64,000 bases of DNA from Mycolicibacterium pulveris (GTDB lineage Bacteria > Actinomycetota > Actinomycetes > Mycobacteriales > Mycobacteriaceae). The notes beneath the pieces are model-generated. The model was given only the letters and a program-made list of their open reading frames with translations. It had not been told where the DNA came from and searched no databases. The translations under genes and the position numbers were made by a program. The stretch covers positions 2,976,001-3,040,000 of the forward strand of contig NZ_AP022599.1 in the NCBI RefSeq assembly GCF_010725725.1, given 5' to 3'. Positions within the stretch are counted from its first letter, which is position 1. Every line of letters starts with the position of its first letter. Shown here piece by piece: positions 37,726 through 45,550 of the stretch.

Positions 37726-38418
37726 ATGACGGAAGAAACGGCTTCGACGGAACGCTCGCCGAGGCCCGCCAGGCGTCGGCGCGCGTCTCGCGCCGCGGGC
37801 CCGGCCAGCGGCGCCGCCACGACGACGGCCGTGCGGGTCGAGGCGCCACCGACGATCAAGGTGCGGTTGGCCCGGCAGCCCGGTCCGCCGCCCAAGCGGC
37901 CACCCAACCGCCTGTTGGTGGCCACCATCTTCGCCGCCACGGCCGGCGTGGCGGTGGCGGTACTGATCGGGTTGGCCGCCGTCCTGCACGTCCAGCAACG
38001 CGACACCGAAGAGACGTTCGCGCGAGAACAGCGGTTCGTCGACACCGCGACGCAGTTGGTCGTCAACATGTTCAGCTATGACCAGGAGACCATCGACGAA
38101 AGCGTCGACCGGTTCGTCAACAGCACCAGCGGACCGCTGCGGGCGATGATGACCGAGGGAAACAACACCGAGAACCTGAAGATGCTCTTTCGGGAGACCA
38201 ACGCCAGCGCCGAGGCGGTGATCAACGGCGCGGCGCTGGAGAAGATCGACGAGATCGCCGACAACGCCTCTGTGCTCGTCTCCGCGCGGGTGACGGTGAC
38301 CGATATCGACGGAAACAACCAGCCGTCGCAGCCGTATCGGTTGCGGGTGATCGTCCACGAAGACGGTAGCGGCCACATGACGGCCTACGACCTCAAGTAC
38401 CCCGACGGGGGGAACTGA
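37726..38418 (+). CDS. mam4A: Mce-associated membrane protein Mam4A
   Basis: 230 aa. A basic, Arg/Ala-rich cytoplasmic N-terminus (1-60) precedes one transmembrane helix (about 62-88), then a periplasmic domain with FSYDQETIDESVDRFVNSTSG, the Mce-associated protein signature. It starts immediately after mce4F and overlaps mam4B by one base. Mam proteins stabilise Mce complexes and share features with OrfX/Mas proteins. Collinear with Rv3493c. Confidence 0.9.
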   Translation: MTEETASTERSPRPARRRRASRAAGPASGAATTTAVRVEAPPTIKVRLARQPGPPPKRPPNRLLVATIFAATAGVAVAVLIGLAAVLHVQQRDTEETFAREQRFVDTATQLVVNMFSYDQETIDESVDRFVNSTSGPLRAMMTEGNNTENLKMLFRETNASAEAVINGAALEKIDEIADNASVLVSARVTVTDIDGNNQPSQPYRLRVIVHEDGSGHMTAYDLKYPDGGN

Positions 38419-38900
38419 TGCGCAGGCTCGTCGGTGCGCTGTGTGCGCTGTTGGCGGTCGCGTTCGTGACGCTCGCCGGGGTGGGGGCGGCGATGTACTG
38501 GAACCGGGTGCAGTTGCGCGGTGAACAAGCCGCCCGCGCCGAACTGGCGCCGTTGGCGGAGAAGCAGATTCCGCAGGTCTTCGGCTATGACTATCAGACC
38601 GTGGAGCGCAGCCTCAACGAGGTCTACCCGATGCTGACCCCGGCCTACCGCCAGGAGTTCCAGGACCGGGCCACCAACGACATCATTCCGCAGGCCCGGG
38701 AACGGCAACTGGTCAGCCAGGCCAACGTGGTCGGGGTGGGAGTCATGACGGCACAACGGACTTCGGCGTCGGTGATGGTGTTCATGAACCGCACGATCAC
38801 CGACAAGTCCAAGGAACCGATGTACGACGGCAGCCGGTTACGCGTCGATTACCAGAAGATCGACGGTAAGTGGCTGATCGAGTACATCACCCCGATTTAG
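38418..38900 (+). CDS. mam4B: Mce-associated membrane protein Mam4B
   Basis: 160 aa. One N-terminal transmembrane helix (about 5-27) and a periplasmic domain with [27 protein letters not shown], the same fold as Mam4A. It ends the mce4 operon. Its last 14 bases overlap the convergent otsA 3' end (stop at 38898-38900). Collinear with Rv3492c. Confidence 0.9.
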   Translation: MRRLVGALCALLAVAFVTLAGVGAAMYWNRVQLRGEQAARAELAPLAEKQIPQVFGYDYQTVERSLNEVYPMLTPAYRQEFQDRATNDIIPQARERQLVSQANVVGVGVMTAQRTSASVMVFMNRTITDKSKEPMYDGSRLRVDYQKIDGKWLIEYITPI

Positions 38901-40371
38901 ACCCCGATTTAGCCTCGTCAGACCGCTGCGGGGCGGTGGTCTTCGTGGCGGCCAGCGCGTCGAGGAACGACCGCGCCCACCGGTCGACGTCGTGGGCAAG
39001 CACCTGCCTGCGCAGCGCCCGCATCCGCCGTCTACCCTCCTCGGGAGTCTGTTTCAGCGCGGCTTCGATCGCGTCCTTGACACCCTCGAGATGGTGCGGA
39101 TTGACCAGATAGGCCTGACGCAGTTCGGCTGCGGCGCCGGTGAATTCGCTCAGCACCAGCGCCCCGCCCAGATCGCTGCGACACGCGACATACTCCTTGG
39201 CCACCAGGTTCATCCCGTCACGCAGCGGGGTCACCAACATGACATCGGCCACGACGAAGAACGCGATCAGCTCCTCGCGGGGCACCGGCCGGTGCACGTA
39301 GTGCACGATCGGATGGCCGACCTCACCGTATTCGCCGTTGATGTGCCCCACCTGGCGCTCGATGTCCTCGCGCATCTCGATGTAGCTCTCGACGCGCTCC
39401 CGGCTCGGCGTCGCGAGCTGCACCAGCACGGTGTCCTCACGGTTGACGCGGTTCTCGGCGAGCAGCTCCGAAAACGCCCGCAGCCGAACATCGATGCCCT
39501 TGGTGTAGTCCAGCCGATCGACACCCAGCAGGATCTTGCGCGGGTTACCCAGCTCGGCGCGCAGTTCGCGGGCCCGCCTGCGGATGGCCTTGGACCGGGC
39601 CTGCTTGTCCAGCGACGTCGAATCGATCGAGATGGGAAATGCACCGACACGCACGATGCGGTCCTCGAGTTCGGCCTCACCGAAACGGGCCCGCACGCCC
39701 ACCGAGCCGCGTGATGTGTTCGCCCCGGCCAGACGCCGGGCCAGGATCAAGAAGTTCTGCGCGCCGCCGGCCAGATGGAACCCGACCAGGTCGGCGCCGA
39801 GCAGGCCCTCGACGATCTGGGTCCGCCACGGCATCTGCATGAACAGCTCCACCGGCGGGAACGGAATGTGCAGGAAGAAGCCGATGGTGAGGTCGGGACG
39901 CAGCGAACGCAGCATTTTCGGCACCAGCTGCAGCTGGTAGTCCTGCACCCACACGGTCGCGTTCTGTGCGGCGGCCTTCGCGGCGGCCTCGGCGAAACGC
40001 CTGTTCACCTCGACGTAGGCATCCCACCATTTGCGGTGGTAGATGGGCTTGACGATGACGTCGTGGTAGAGCGGCCACAGCGTCGCGTTGGAAAAGCCCT
40101 CGTAGTACTCGGCGACCTCGTGGGCGGAGAGGTTGACCGGATACAGGACCATGTCGTCCTGCTCGATCGGCTCCTCGCCGGCGTCGGGGATGCCCGGCCA
40201 GCCGATCCACGCACCGCGGCGGCGGCGCAGCAACGGCTCCAGGGCCGTGACCAGGCCGCCGGGACTCCGTTTGAACGTCGTGCTGCCGTCCGGCAGCCGT
40301 TCCATGTCGATCGGCAGCCGATTGGCCACCACGACGAAGTCAGAATTCCCCGCGTCGGCCCCCTGGCTCAC
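38887..40371 (-). CDS. otsA: Alpha,alpha-trehalose-phosphate synthase OtsA
   Basis: 494 aa from a GTG at 40371. GT20 features: [24 protein letters not shown] at the N-terminus, [34 protein letters not shown], and [18 protein letters not shown] plus [16 protein letters not shown]. It transfers glucose from NDP-glucose to glucose-6-phosphate to make trehalose-6-phosphate. The C-terminus contains a 12-bp in-frame duplication (KSGSKSG) at the overlap with mam4B. Collinear with Rv3490. Confidence 0.95.
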   Translation of the reverse strand: MSQGADAGNSDFVVVANRLPIDMERLPDGSTTFKRSPGGLVTALEPLLRRRRGAWIGWPGIPDAGEEPIEQDDMVLYPVNLSAHEVAEYYEGFSNATLWPLYHDVIVKPIYHRKWWDAYVEVNRRFAEAAAKAAAQNATVWVQDYQLQLVPKMLRSLRPDLTIGFFLHIPFPPVELFMQMPWRTQIVEGLLGADLVGFHLAGGAQNFLILARRLAGANTSRGSVGVRARFGEAELEDRIVRVGAFPISIDSTSLDKQARSKAIRRRARELRAELGNPRKILLGVDRLDYTKGIDVRLRAFSELLAENRVNREDTVLVQLATPSRERVESYIEMREDIERQVGHINGEYGEVGHPIVHYVHRPVPREELIAFFVVADVMLVTPLRDGMNLVAKEYVACRSDLGGALVLSEFTGAAAELRQAYLVNPHHLEGVKDAIEAALKQTPEEGRRRMRALRRQVLAHDVDRWARSFLDALAATKTTAPQRSDEAKSGSKSG

Positions 40372-40536
40372 TTACGCCTCGAGCTTCGACGGTCCAATAC
40401 CAAGCATCGACAGGAACACCCGGCACTCGTCGGCGTCGGTGGCATACGCGGCGACGACACGCCGCGCTTGGCGGGCGGTGCTGTCGGCCAGCGGCTCGAC
40501 GTCGCCGAGCTCGGAGGAATCAGATTTAGCAGCCAT
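40372..40536 (-). CDS. 54-aa conserved protein upstream of otsA, Rv3489-like
   Basis: A short gene missed by length filters: ATG at 40536, stop (TAA) at 40372-40374, directly abutting the otsA GTG at 40371. The translation includes VEPLADSTARQARRVVAAYATDADECRVFLSMLGIGPSKLEA in two parts, which resembles Rv3489, also located before otsA in H37Rv. No function is known. Immediate adjacency indicates co-transcription and translational coupling with otsA. Confidence 0.8.
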   Translation of the reverse strand: MAAKSDSSELGDVEPLADSTARQARRVVAAYATDADECRVFLSMLGIGPSKLEA

Positions 40537-40570
40537 ACGACAACTCTAGCTGCGAGACCGTCACCGCTGC

Positions 40571-40945
40571 TCAGGGGCTATGGCCGGTCACCGTCGGGCT
40601 GTGGCCGATGACGGGGGCCGGCGGTGGGGTCACCGTCATGGCCTGCGCCTCCTCGGCCAAGCCGATGCACCCGCCGGAGTTGTGGCCGATGCAGGGGATA
40701 CCCAACACCTCGGGGACGTCCGGGTTGCCCGGCTGGGTGGTGAACGGCGAACCGGCGTTGGGCACCGTATGCGGTACGCAGACGCCGGTGAACTGGTCGG
40801 CCTCTTCGCCGGAGGGACAATCCTGGGCCGTCCGAACGACATCGGGGTCGGGACCTGCAACGAGGGCCGTGAAGGGTGCAGCGGCAATAGCGACCGCGAA
40901 ACCACCGGCGCGAAGCATTCGAGCTGAAAGCTGAAAGGTCGCCAT
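40571..40945 (-). CDS. Small secreted protein, GIPCxG family (paralog 1)
   Basis: 124 aa from the ATG at 40945 (GTG at 40951 is an alternative). Signal peptide to about residue 30 (FAVAIAAAPFTALVAG). The mature part has four cysteines: DCPSGEE, GVCVPHT, GIPCIGHN and GGCIGLAEEAQ, and ends with VIGHSPTVTGHSP. The block NPDVPEVxGIPCIGHNxGGCIGLAE is shared with the neighbour at 41040. Disulfide-linked exported protein of unknown function. Confidence 0.75.
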   Translation of the reverse strand: MATFQLSARMLRAGGFAVAIAAAPFTALVAGPDPDVVRTAQDCPSGEEADQFTGVCVPHTVPNAGSPFTTQPGNPDVPEVLGIPCIGHNSGGCIGLAEEAQAMTVTPPPAPVIGHSPTVTGHSP

Positions 40946-41039
40946 CGTCACGCTTTCTGTTTGTCAACCATGTTGTCGGCAAGATTCTATGGAAGCCGCC
41001 GGTTTTCTGCACAACTTCCGAGAGTTACCTGAGAGCGCG

Positions 41040-41387
41040 CTAAGGGCTGGAACTGATGGTGACGCGAGGCTGCGCGGGCGGGCCCTCCATCTGTGCGTCC
41101 TCGGCCAATCCGATGCAGCCACCGGCGTTGTGGCCGATGCAGGGGATGCCGTCGACCTCGGGCACGTCGGGATTGGCCGCGGTGGTGGTGAAGATCGGCG
41201 GTGAGGTGGGCACCATGAACGGCACGCACGTCGTGGTGAAGGTGTCGCTCTCCTCGCCTGACGAGCACTCGGCCAGCGGGTTACCGGATTCCGGCGTGTG
41301 GTAGGCCGCTACCACTGGGGCGGCCGCCGCCGCGACGATGAAAGCGCCGATGACAAGCTGTCGCCGGACAGCGAACGATGAAGCCAT
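41040..41387 (-). CDS. Small secreted protein, GIPCxG family (paralog 2)
   Basis: 115 aa from the ATG at 41387. Signal peptide (LVIGAFIVAAAAAPVVAA). The mature part repeats the layout of the gene at 40571: ECSSGEESDTFTTTCVPFMVP, NPDVPEVDGIPCIGHNAGG and CIGLAEDAQ, with a short Pro/Ser tail instead of the HSPTV tail. The two are tandem, same-strand duplicates 94 bases apart. Function unknown; probably cell wall or secreted. Confidence 0.75.
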   Translation of the reverse strand: MASSFAVRRQLVIGAFIVAAAAAPVVAAYHTPESGNPLAECSSGEESDTFTTTCVPFMVPTSPPIFTTTAANPDVPEVDGIPCIGHNAGGCIGLAEDAQMEGPPAQPRVTISSSP

Positions 41388-41598
41388 GCCAGTGAGTCTA
41401 GAGAGTTCGCGGCACGTCAGGTGGTTCTTCACAGGTCCTGCCGAGGTATGCGGCCTGATGGCCACCCGAACTGTCGCCGCTGCACGGGATTTGAGTTGAT
41501 CGCGGGCGTATCTGGTTGCCCCGGCACCGCTGGCAGACGCCGCGAACGGGCACCGTAATGTGCACGTTGATGAACGAATCCGAGCGAGGTGGTCCGCG

Positions 41599-42534
41599 GT
41601 GGCAAGCCCTGATCTGACAAGCACGCAATCGGCCGGGGGCGACGCGCCCCGCCAGGTCGAGTACGAAACCCTGGACGACGGCCAGATCGCCCGCATCTGG
41701 CTGAACCGGCCCGACGCGCAGAACGCCCAGTCGCGCACCCTGTTGGTGCAGCTGGACGAGGCTTTCGGCCGCGCAGAGGCCGATGACCAGGTGCGGGTCG
41801 TGATCTTGGCCGCGCGCGGCAAGAACTTCTCCGCCGGCCACGATCTCGGCTCTGAGGAGGCGATGCTCGAGCGCCAACCGGGACCCGATCAGCATCCGAC
41901 TTTTCGGGAGCTCGGTGCCACCCGCCCGGCGATCGCCGAACGGACGTATCTGCAGGAGTGGCACTTCTTCTTCGAAAACACCCGCCGCTGGCGGGATTTG
42001 CGCAAGATCACCATCGCGCAGGTGCAAGGCAATGCGATCTCGGCGGGTCTGATGCTGGTGTGGGCGTGCGATCTGATCGTGGCCGCCGACGACGCGAAGT
42101 TCAGCGATGTGGTGGCTGTTCGGATGGGCATGCCCGGTGTCGAATACTATGCCCACCCTTGGGAGTTCGGAGCGCGTAAGGCCAAAGAGCTTCTCCTCAC
42201 CGGTGATTCGCTCGATGCCGACGAAGCCTATCGGCTGGGCATGGTGTCGAAGGTGTTCCCACGGGGCGAGCTAGAGGACAAGACCCTGCAGTTCGCGCGG
42301 CGTATCGCCGAGCGGCCGACGATGGCGGCGCTGCTGGTCAAGGATTCGGTCAACGCGGCAGCCGACGCGATGGGGTTCACCGAAGCCCTGCGGCATGCAT
42401 TCCACATCCACGAACTCGGGCACGCCCACTGGGCGGCGCACAACGAGAACCGCTATCCGGTCGGGCTGCCGCCCAACGTCCCGGACTGGCGCACGCTGGG
42501 GGCGCCGAAGCCCGCCCGCCGCGACGAGCCGTGA
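41599..42534 (+). CDS. Enoyl-CoA hydratase/isomerase (crotonase) family protein
   Basis: 311 aa from the GTG at 41599, which has GAGGTGG eight bases upstream (a GTG at 41560 is an alternative). Crotonase features: ARIWLNRPDAQNAQSRTLL, GKNFSAGHDLGSEE (oxyanion hole) and VQGNAISAGLMLVWACDLIVA, plus a long C-terminal ALRHAFHIHELGHAHWAAHNENRYPVG block. The exact substrate is unknown. It lies 40 bases upstream of the SDR gene with the KstR-type operator between, so it is itself not clearly under KstR. Confidence 0.85.
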   Translation: MASPDLTSTQSAGGDAPRQVEYETLDDGQIARIWLNRPDAQNAQSRTLLVQLDEAFGRAEADDQVRVVILAARGKNFSAGHDLGSEEAMLERQPGPDQHPTFRELGATRPAIAERTYLQEWHFFFENTRRWRDLRKITIAQVQGNAISAGLMLVWACDLIVAADDAKFSDVVAVRMGMPGVEYYAHPWEFGARKAKELLLTGDSLDADEAYRLGMVSKVFPRGELEDKTLQFARRIAERPTMAALLVKDSVNAAADAMGFTEALRHAFHIHELGHAHWAAHNENRYPVGLPPNVPDWRTLGAPKPARRDEP

Positions 42535-42536
42535 CG

Positions 42537-42550
42537 TATAACTTGTTCTA
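42537..42550. promoter_or_regulatory. KstR-type operator upstream of the SDR gene
   Basis: TATAACTTGTTCTA matches TnnAACnnGTTnnA. The surrounding 16 bases AACTTGTTCTAGTTAG (42540-42555) are identical to the near-match site before yrbE4A. It ends 24 bases before the SDR GTG. Confidence 0.8.
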
Positions 42551-42574
42551 GTTAGATCAGCGAAGGAGTCTGCG

Positions 42575-43402
42575 GTGTCATTGGCGGGGCGAACGGTACT
42601 GGTCACCGGTGGTGGCAGCGGGATCGGCAAGGGTGTGGCGGCCGGGGTGGTTGCCGCCGGCGGCAACGCGATGCTCGTCGGCCGCAATGCGGACCGGTTG
42701 GCCGCCGCGGCCGAGGAACTTTCGGGCGGCGACGGCCCGGGAGCGGTGCGTTACGAGCCCGCTGACGTCACCAACGAGGACGAGGTGGCCCGCGTCGTGG
42801 CGGCCACCACGGCATGGACCGGCCGGCTGAACGGCGTCGTGCACTGCGCGGGCGGCAGCGAAACGATCGGTCCCATCACCCAGATCGACTCCGAGGCGTG
42901 GCGGCGCACCGTGGACCTCAACGTCAACGGCAGCATGTACATGCTCAAACACGCGGCGCGCGAGATGGTGCGCGGTGGTGGCGGGTCGTTCATCGGCATC
43001 TCGTCGATCGCGGCCAGCAACACCCACCGGTGGTTCGGCGCCTACGGGGTGAGCAAGTCGGCCGTGGACCACCTGATGATGCTGGCGGCCGACGAGCTCG
43101 GGCCGTCGTGGGTGCGGGTCAACTGCATCCGTCCCGGCCTGATCCGCACCGAGTTGGTGGAGCCGATCATGAGCTCACCGGAGATCAGCGCCGACTACGC
43201 GTCGTGCACGCCGTTGCCGCGCGTCGGTGAGGTCGAGGACATCGCCAACGCCGCGGTGTTTTTGCTCAGCGATGCCGCCGGCTGGATCACCGGGCAGGTG
43301 ATCAACGTCGACGGCGGTCACGGCCTGCGCCGCGGGCCGAACATGTCGGCAATGCTGGAGCCGGTCTTCGGCGCCGACGGCCTGCGCGGCGTGGTCTCCT
43401 GA
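42575..43402 (+). CDS. KstR-linked short-chain dehydrogenase/reductase
   Basis: 275 aa from a GTG at 42575 with AAGGAG seven bases upstream. SDR signatures: TGGGSGIG (about residues 11-18), catalytic Ser in GISSIAA, YGVSK and a C-terminal NVDGGHGLRRGP. Substrate may be a steroid or steroid-CoA hydroxyl, because a KstR-type operator lies directly upstream, but this is inference. It is alone between the crotonase gene and the convergent Cox-like cluster. Confidence 0.85.
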   Translation: MSLAGRTVLVTGGGSGIGKGVAAGVVAAGGNAMLVGRNADRLAAAAEELSGGDGPGAVRYEPADVTNEDEVARVVAATTAWTGRLNGVVHCAGGSETIGPITQIDSEAWRRTVDLNVNGSMYMLKHAAREMVRGGGGSFIGISSIAASNTHRWFGAYGVSKSAVDHLMMLAADELGPSWVRVNCIRPGLIRTELVEPIMSSPEISADYASCTPLPRVGEVEDIANAAVFLLSDAAGWITGQVINVDGGHGLRRGPNMSAMLEPVFGADGLRGVVS

Positions 43403-43502
43403 CCCGCCGACCTCGGCCTGAACTTCACCCATTTCTGCAGCAGGGTCGTGATTCTTTCCGGGATCACAGCCCTGGTGCAGAAGTCGCGGCGGAAAGACGA
43501 AC

Positions 43503-43973
43503 TCAGCTCATCTCCGCCGCGCGGTGCACGGCGTTGATGATGCCCTGGTAGCCGGTGCAGCGACAGAAGTTGCCCGACAACCCTTCGCGGATCTCCTCGT
43601 CGGTGGGCTTGGGGTTGTCCCGCAGCAGCGCGGTGATGCTCGTGACGAATCCCGGAGTGCAGAAACCACATTGCAGCCCATGGCATTCGCGCAGGGCCGC
43701 CTGTACGGGCGACAGCTCACCGTCGGGGCCAGCGATGCCCTCGACGGTGGTCACCTCGGTGTCCTCGGCCTGGACCGCGAACATCAGGCACGAGCGCACC
43801 GCCGCGCCATCGACAAGCACCGTGCACGCCCCGCACGCGCCGTGCTCGCAGCCGAGATGCGTCCCTGTCAGGCCGCACTTCTCACGGAGGAAGTCCGCGA
43901 GCGTCAGGCGTGGTTCGACCACCGCGCGGTAGGGGCGGCCGTTGACGGTCATCTCGACCGGCAGCTCATGCAT
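43503..43973 (-). CDS. Molybdenum hydroxylase small (2Fe-2S) subunit, CoxS-like
   Basis: 156 aa from the ATG at 43973. Two [2Fe-2S] clusters: plant-type motif CEHGACGACTVLVDG (three Cys plus an upstream GCE) with a fourth Cys in SCLMF, and the all-helical domain CGFCTPGFV ... CRCTGYQGI. It passes electrons from the molybdenum subunit to FAD. Last gene of the leftward cluster; overlaps the FAD subunit gene by 8 bases. Confidence 0.93.
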   Translation of the reverse strand: MHELPVEMTVNGRPYRAVVEPRLTLADFLREKCGLTGTHLGCEHGACGACTVLVDGAAVRSCLMFAVQAEDTEVTTVEGIAGPDGELSPVQAALRECHGLQCGFCTPGFVTSITALLRDNPKPTDEEIREGLSGNFCRCTGYQGIINAVHRAAEMS

Positions 43974-44844
43974 CGTTGGTTGCCTCCGTAGTGGCTTTCG
44001 ACCAGGCGCGCGCCACCATCGTGGCGCCGACTTTGGCTCGGTATGCCGCCGTCCCCTGCAGGTCCGACGGGATGTCCTCGAGCCCGGACAGGGCGAGCTC
44101 GCCGACCTCCTCGGCGCTGACCTCACCGACCGGGCGGCCGGTGACGGCCTGTTCGGCGGGCGTGCCGCGCAGCGGGGTGGAGCCGAGGCCCAAAAGCCCG
44201 ATGCCGCAGCGGGTCACCCGGTCATCGTCGTCCAGTTCGACTGCGACGGTTGCGCCGGCGATCGCGAAATCGCCGTGCCTGCGCACGAACTCCTCCACGG
44301 CGAAACCGGACCGGGTGCCCCAGACGGGGAAGTGCACGGCGGTCAGGATCTCGTCGGGCTGCAGCGACGTCTCCCACAGCCCGGTGAAGAAGTCCTTCGC
44401 GACGATCTTGCGGGATCCGCGCGACGACACCGCGTCCATTTTGGCGTCGAGCGCCAGCGCCACCGCCGCGTACTCGGCGGCGGGATCGGCGTGCGCGATC
44501 GCGCCGCCGAGCGTCCCCCTGGTCCGGATCTGGAAGTGACCGATGTGCGGTGTGGCCAGCGACAGCAGTGGAACCGATTCGGCCACCTCGTCATCCATGC
44601 CGACATAGGCATGCGGTGTGCCCGCGGCGATCCGCACCGCGCCGTCGACCAGATCGATGCTGCGCAGCTCGTCGATCCGGGAGATGTCGATGAGGTTCTC
44701 GAAGTGGGTGAGCCGCATCGCCAGCATCGGCACCAGACTCTGGCCCCCCGCAAGCACTTTGGCGTCGTCGCCGAACTCGGCGAGCATGTCCACCGCCTCC
44801 TTCACCGAGTCGGCGCGGTGGTAGGCGAACGGGGCGGGCTTCAT
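43966..44844 (-). CDS. Molybdenum hydroxylase medium (FAD-binding) subunit, CoxM-like
   Basis: 292 aa. FAD motifs: AGGQSLVPMLAMRL (about 33-46) and RTRGTLGGAIAHADPAAEY (about 105-125), as in CO dehydrogenase/xanthine dehydrogenase FAD subunits. It overlaps coxS-like by 8 bases and the CoxG-like gene by 4 bases, so the three are co-translated. Confidence 0.92.
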   Translation of the reverse strand: MKPAPFAYHRADSVKEAVDMLAEFGDDAKVLAGGQSLVPMLAMRLTHFENLIDISRIDELRSIDLVDGAVRIAAGTPHAYVGMDDEVAESVPLLSLATPHIGHFQIRTRGTLGGAIAHADPAAEYAAVALALDAKMDAVSSRGSRKIVAKDFFTGLWETSLQPDEILTAVHFPVWGTRSGFAVEEFVRRHGDFAIAGATVAVELDDDDRVTRCGIGLLGLGSTPLRGTPAEQAVTGRPVGEVSAEEVGELALSGLEDIPSDLQGTAAYRAKVGATMVARAWSKATTEATNDA

Positions 44845-45542
44845 GACAACAGCCGGGTCAGGGCGGCCTGCAGGTCCTCGGCCAGCACAGCGGCGGGGTT
44901 GGCGCGCTTGCGTCGACGACCGATGAGGACCCCGATCACCACACCCGCCGCCAGACCGCAGGCAATCGGTGCGTACCGCTTGGCCACCGACGGCGCGACG
45001 GCCTTGACCAGGGCGACCGAATCGATGACATCACTCTTCCCGGCACCCGCTGCGGCACTGGGTGTTTCGGTCGCGGTGGGGGCGGCATCGCCGAGCAGTT
45101 CGGACTCCAGGCTGGCGGCGAACTGGCCGATCAGGTGGGCGGCCACATCGGCGAGCACGCCCCGCCCGAACTGCGCGGCCTTGCCCGAGACCGTCAAGTC
45201 GGTGTGAATCAGCACCCGAGTGGCGGGCTGACCGCCGGAGCCCTCGTCCTTGAGCTGTGCGGTGATGACGGCCGCGACGTTGCCGTTGCCCCGGGTTTCC
45301 TTCCCGGTGGCCTTCAACACCATCCGTTGCGCCGCGGCGTCTTTCTCCGCGAACCCCGCTTCACCCTGGTACGACACCGTGATCGGGCCGACCTTGACCT
45401 TGACTGTGCCCGTGAACTCGTCGCCGTCGACGGACATCAGGGTCGCTCCCGGCAGGCACGGCGCCACGCGCTCGACGTCGGTGAGGAACTCCCACGTGTC
45501 GGCAGCGGGTACCGCGACGCGGAACTCGTTGTTCAGTTCCAT
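44841..45542 (-). CDS. CoxG-like SRPBCC protein with membrane anchor
   Basis: 233 aa. Residues 1-150 are a CO-dehydrogenase subunit G/SRPBCC domain (FRVAVPAADTWEFLTDVERVAPCLPGATL in parts; GTVKVKVGPITVSYQGEAGF; FGRGVLADVAAHLIGQFAASLE). A linker leads to a transmembrane helix about 195-210 (IACGLAAGVVIGVLIG) and a basic RRRKR stop. CoxG proteins dock the molybdenum hydroxylase at the membrane and are thought to shuttle quinone. It lies between the L and M subunit genes. Confidence 0.88.
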   Translation of the reverse strand: MELNNEFRVAVPAADTWEFLTDVERVAPCLPGATLMSVDGDEFTGTVKVKVGPITVSYQGEAGFAEKDAAAQRMVLKATGKETRGNGNVAAVITAQLKDEGSGGQPATRVLIHTDLTVSGKAAQFGRGVLADVAAHLIGQFAASLESELLGDAAPTATETPSAAAGAGKSDVIDSVALVKAVAPSVAKRYAPIACGLAAGVVIGVLIGRRRKRANPAAVLAEDLQAALTRLLS

Positions 45543-45550
45543 TCTCTTCC

